In this document: piece after piece, positions 62,295 through 64,000 of the stretch
Position numbering within the stretch: position 1 is the first letter of the stretch
Layout: each line of letters begins with the position of its first letter
Assembly: GCF_900168055.1 (NCBI RefSeq)
Contig: NZ_FUYS01000006.1
Location: forward strand, 62,001-126,000
Length of the DNA: 64,000 bases
Direction of reading: 5' to 3'
DNA from: Parapedobacter luteus
GTDB lineage: Bacteria; Bacteroidota; Bacteroidia; Sphingobacteriales; Sphingobacteriaceae
Translations under genes and position numbers: made by a program
Notes under the pieces: generated by a model
What the model was told of the DNA's origin: nothing
The model's input: the letters and a program-made list of their open reading frames with translations, nothing else
The model's database searches: none

Positions 62295-62538
62295 TTTATT
62301 TCCTTTTATGCAGCAAGAATACCATGGCCAACGAAATATCGCTCGACTTTTGTATGCCCAAAAATATCGGATTCCCTTGTTCCAAGTCTTGCCTTGTCAT
62401 GAAGGCTGCATGCTTATTCGTTCCCAATCAGCGCAGGCTTAGCCACCGGTGCCGAATTGCGCAGACGCTAAAGCTAAAACCGGCACACACGAGAGAGCTT
62501 CCCGTTGGACGATTTGAGAATGCACTATCCCTATTCGG

Positions 62539-63699
62539 CTAAGTGACTTTTCTGTTCAGGTGCCAGGTCATTACGATTTTCACGGCCAGTACCACGCCCA
62601 TAAAAGCCGGCAGCACCGCATAGCCCGTGTGGGACGCCAATTTGCCGAATAGCAGCGGCATGACCGTTATGCCGATATAGGCGCTGGCCATCTGCAAACC
62701 CATGATTGCCTGCGAATGCTGTTCGCCGAAGTTGCGCGGCGTTTCATGCAGGAGGCTTGGAAAGATGGGCGCACATCCCAAGCCGACCAACAGGAACCCG
62801 GGCAAGAACAATGTCTTAACCGGCAGTAACAGCACTAGCAGGCCCGCGGCAATTAACCCCTCGCCGATATAGACGAGCTGCTTGTTGCCCACTCGTTCGG
62901 ACACGAATCCCGAGATGAAGCGGCCAGCGGTGATCCCAACGAAATAGACAGATACCAGCCTTGCCGCATCTTCCGGCTCGACGTCCCTGGCGAATACCAG
63001 GAAGCTGGCGCCCCACAGGCCAAAGGTAGCTTCAACGGTGCAATAGCAGAAAAAGATAATGAGTGCCTGTTTCACACCCCTGATTTTGAGCAATTCGTAG
63101 AATGAACGGCGCCTTCCTCTATTTGGCCCGTCGCCCTCCGTGGCGTTTGGTATCCAAAGCGGCAATGACGCCAGCAGCACCAGAAACAAGGCAATCTGGA
63201 TCCAGCCGACGGTACGGTACCCACTTGCCCACCCCGCACCAGCCGACAATTGGGCCGCCATAATCATCGGCCCGGTGGCCGCGCCTACTCCCCAGAAGCT
63301 ATGCAGCCAGTTCATGTGCCGTGCCCGGTAGTGCAATGCCACATAATTGTTGAGCGCCGCATCCACGCAGCCGGCACCGAGGCCGAGCGGAACCGCCAAC
63401 AAGCATAGGTAAACGAAGTGTTGCGACACGGAAAAACCCAGCAGTGCCAATGCGGTGATCAGTACACTTGAGGTGGTAATAGCCGCAACGCCGTACCGGC
63501 TGATCAGCCTGGCACTCAATAGGCTCGAGACTACCGTTCCGCCTGCTATGATCATCGAGATGATACCAGCAAAATGAACCGGCACTCGCAAATCGACATA
63601 CATTGTTGGCCAGGCAGGTCCGAGCAACGAATCGGGTAGACCAAGACTAATAAAGGCGAGGTAGATTACCAGGAGCAGCAGGCCGCTTTTTAAGTTCAT
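62539..63699 (-). CDS. MFS transporter
   Basis: A 386-residue permease with about 12 helices. Motifs: FISLGLPDSLLGPAWPTMYV in helix 1, GIISMIIAGGTVVSSLLSAR with the loop RLISRYGV, and GLGAGCVDAALNNYVALHYR, a pattern of the FucP/YfkF-like sugar group. The central loop NATEGDGPNRGRRRSFYELL is short. Substrate unknown. Its ATG overlaps the stop of the GNAT gene upstream by 4 bp, so the two are translationally coupled. Confidence 0.9.
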   Translation of the reverse strand: MNLKSGLLLLVIYLAFISLGLPDSLLGPAWPTMYVDLRVPVHFAGIISMIIAGGTVVSSLLSARLISRYGVAAITTSSVLITALALLGFSVSQHFVYLCLLAVPLGLGAGCVDAALNNYVALHYRARHMNWLHSFWGVGAATGPMIMAAQLSAGAGWASGYRTVGWIQIALFLVLLASLPLWIPNATEGDGPNRGRRRSFYELLKIRGVKQALIIFFCYCTVEATFGLWGASFLVFARDVEPEDAARLVSVYFVGITAGRFISGFVSERVGNKQLVYIGEGLIAAGLLVLLLPVKTLFLPGFLLVGLGCAPIFPSLLHETPRNFGEQHSQAIMGLQMASAYIGITVMPLLFGKLASHTGYAVLPAFMGVVLAVKIVMTWHLNRKVT

Positions 63700-64000
63700 C
63701 GGCTCGATTCAAAGGTCATCACATAAACGTTGGTCTCCTTGCGTGAAAATCCCACACTCGGATACAGCTTGTTCGCTTCGATACGGGTAGGATTGGAAGT
63801 GAGCGACAGCAGGTCGACCTCCTGCGCCTTCGCAAAGGCGATAGCGTGTTCGGTAAGCCGCCGACCCAATCCTTGCCCGCGGTACGCCTCGTCTACGACC
63901 ACATCCTCTACCCAGGCTTTGCGCCCAGTGGGCGCACGGTAGATGCAGACGGTAATCATCCCGGCGAAATTGCCGCCGTCTGCGACTGCTACAAACAGGT
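63696..64000 (-). CDS. GNAT acetyltransferase, 5' end cut off
   Basis: The frame is open to the window edge. About 100 C-terminal residues are visible, starting LFVAVADGGNFAGMITVCIY. The acetyl-CoA motif is VEDVVVDEAYRGQGLGRRLT (R/Q-x-x-G-x-G/A), followed by LSLTSNPTRIEANKLYPSVG. The internal ATG at 63959 is not the start, because conserved sequence continues upstream. Its stop overlaps the MFS start by 4 bp. Substrate unknown. Confidence 0.88.
   Translation of the reverse strand, partial: LFVAVADGGNFAGMITVCIYRAPTGRKAWVEDVVVDEAYRGQGLGRRLTEHAIAFAKAQEVDLLSLTSNPTRIEANKLYPSVGFSRKETNVYVMTFESSR

Noticed and set aside
62324-62542. 72-codon frame upstream of the AraC regulator
   Set aside because: No RBS, no domain, and its end runs into the MFS gene.
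52000-64000. CD-NTase or other CBASS genes near the STING-like gene
   Set aside because: I looked for the GS-x10-DxD nucleotidyltransferase pattern and for CBASS accessory genes among all frames around 57.6 kb and found none.
1-64000. CRISPR arrays, tRNA or rRNA genes, insertion sequences
   Set aside because: No regularly spaced repeats, cloverleaf-like sequences, rRNA motifs or transposase frames were recognised on reading.

Overview
The window looks like chromosomal DNA of a Bacteroidota bacterium of the family Sphingobacteriaceae. The evidence is two SusC/SusD pairs, the gldH-ricT-holB block, Bacteroidetes-type promoter elements (TTTG about 19 bp upstream of TAnnTTTG) and mostly weak Shine-Dalgarno sequences. 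Base composition looks near 50% GC, which would suit a Parapedobacter-like genus better than Pedobacter; this genus guess is inference. I see no rRNA, tRNA, CRISPR array, transposase or phage gene.

Layout. 1-8564: a leftward glycan-utilisation locus with a propeller-type regulator, SusC, SusD and a glycoamylase-fold (GH144-like) enzyme cut by the window edge, possibly for beta-1,2-glucan. 8656-18207: an outer-membrane TonB-receptor-like barrel, a PadR-PspC pair with a palindromic operator, and a second SusC/SusD pair without enzymes. 18361-23221: a leftward housekeeping run PhzF-like, map, holB, ricT, gldH and a small membrane protein. 23509-27775: short SSB, gcvT, 2-phosphosulfolactate phosphatase, rhodanese and an M28 peptidase lipoprotein.

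28157-51957 is a long stress and storage-carbohydrate island. It holds two DUF421 membrane proteins with added zinc ribbons, TreZ, a GH13 glucosidase, a Cys-rich copper-type four-helix bundle protein, two SPW-repeat membrane proteins, GlgX, a TreY-MalQ fusion, a zinc alcohol dehydrogenase, SRPBCC and DUF4142 proteins, a manganese catalase, two short-chain dehydrogenases (one with a lipoprotein signal) and several small or unknown proteins. Together GlgX, MalQ, TreY and TreZ would convert alpha-glucan to trehalose.

52205-64000 holds a membrane histidine kinase, a periplasmic thioredoxin-like protein, a glutaminyl cyclotransferase, a YjbR-like protein, a sugar MFS permease, a VOC protein, a lipocalin with an AraC/GyrI-type regulator, a second MFS permease and a truncated GNAT acetyltransferase. 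The most notable gene is at 57625-58296 (minus). It encodes a 223-residue protein with an N-terminal membrane anchor followed by what reads as a prokaryotic STING domain. It is apparently monocistronic and no CD-NTase is visible in the window, so it would be an orphan TM-STING outside a CBASS operon.
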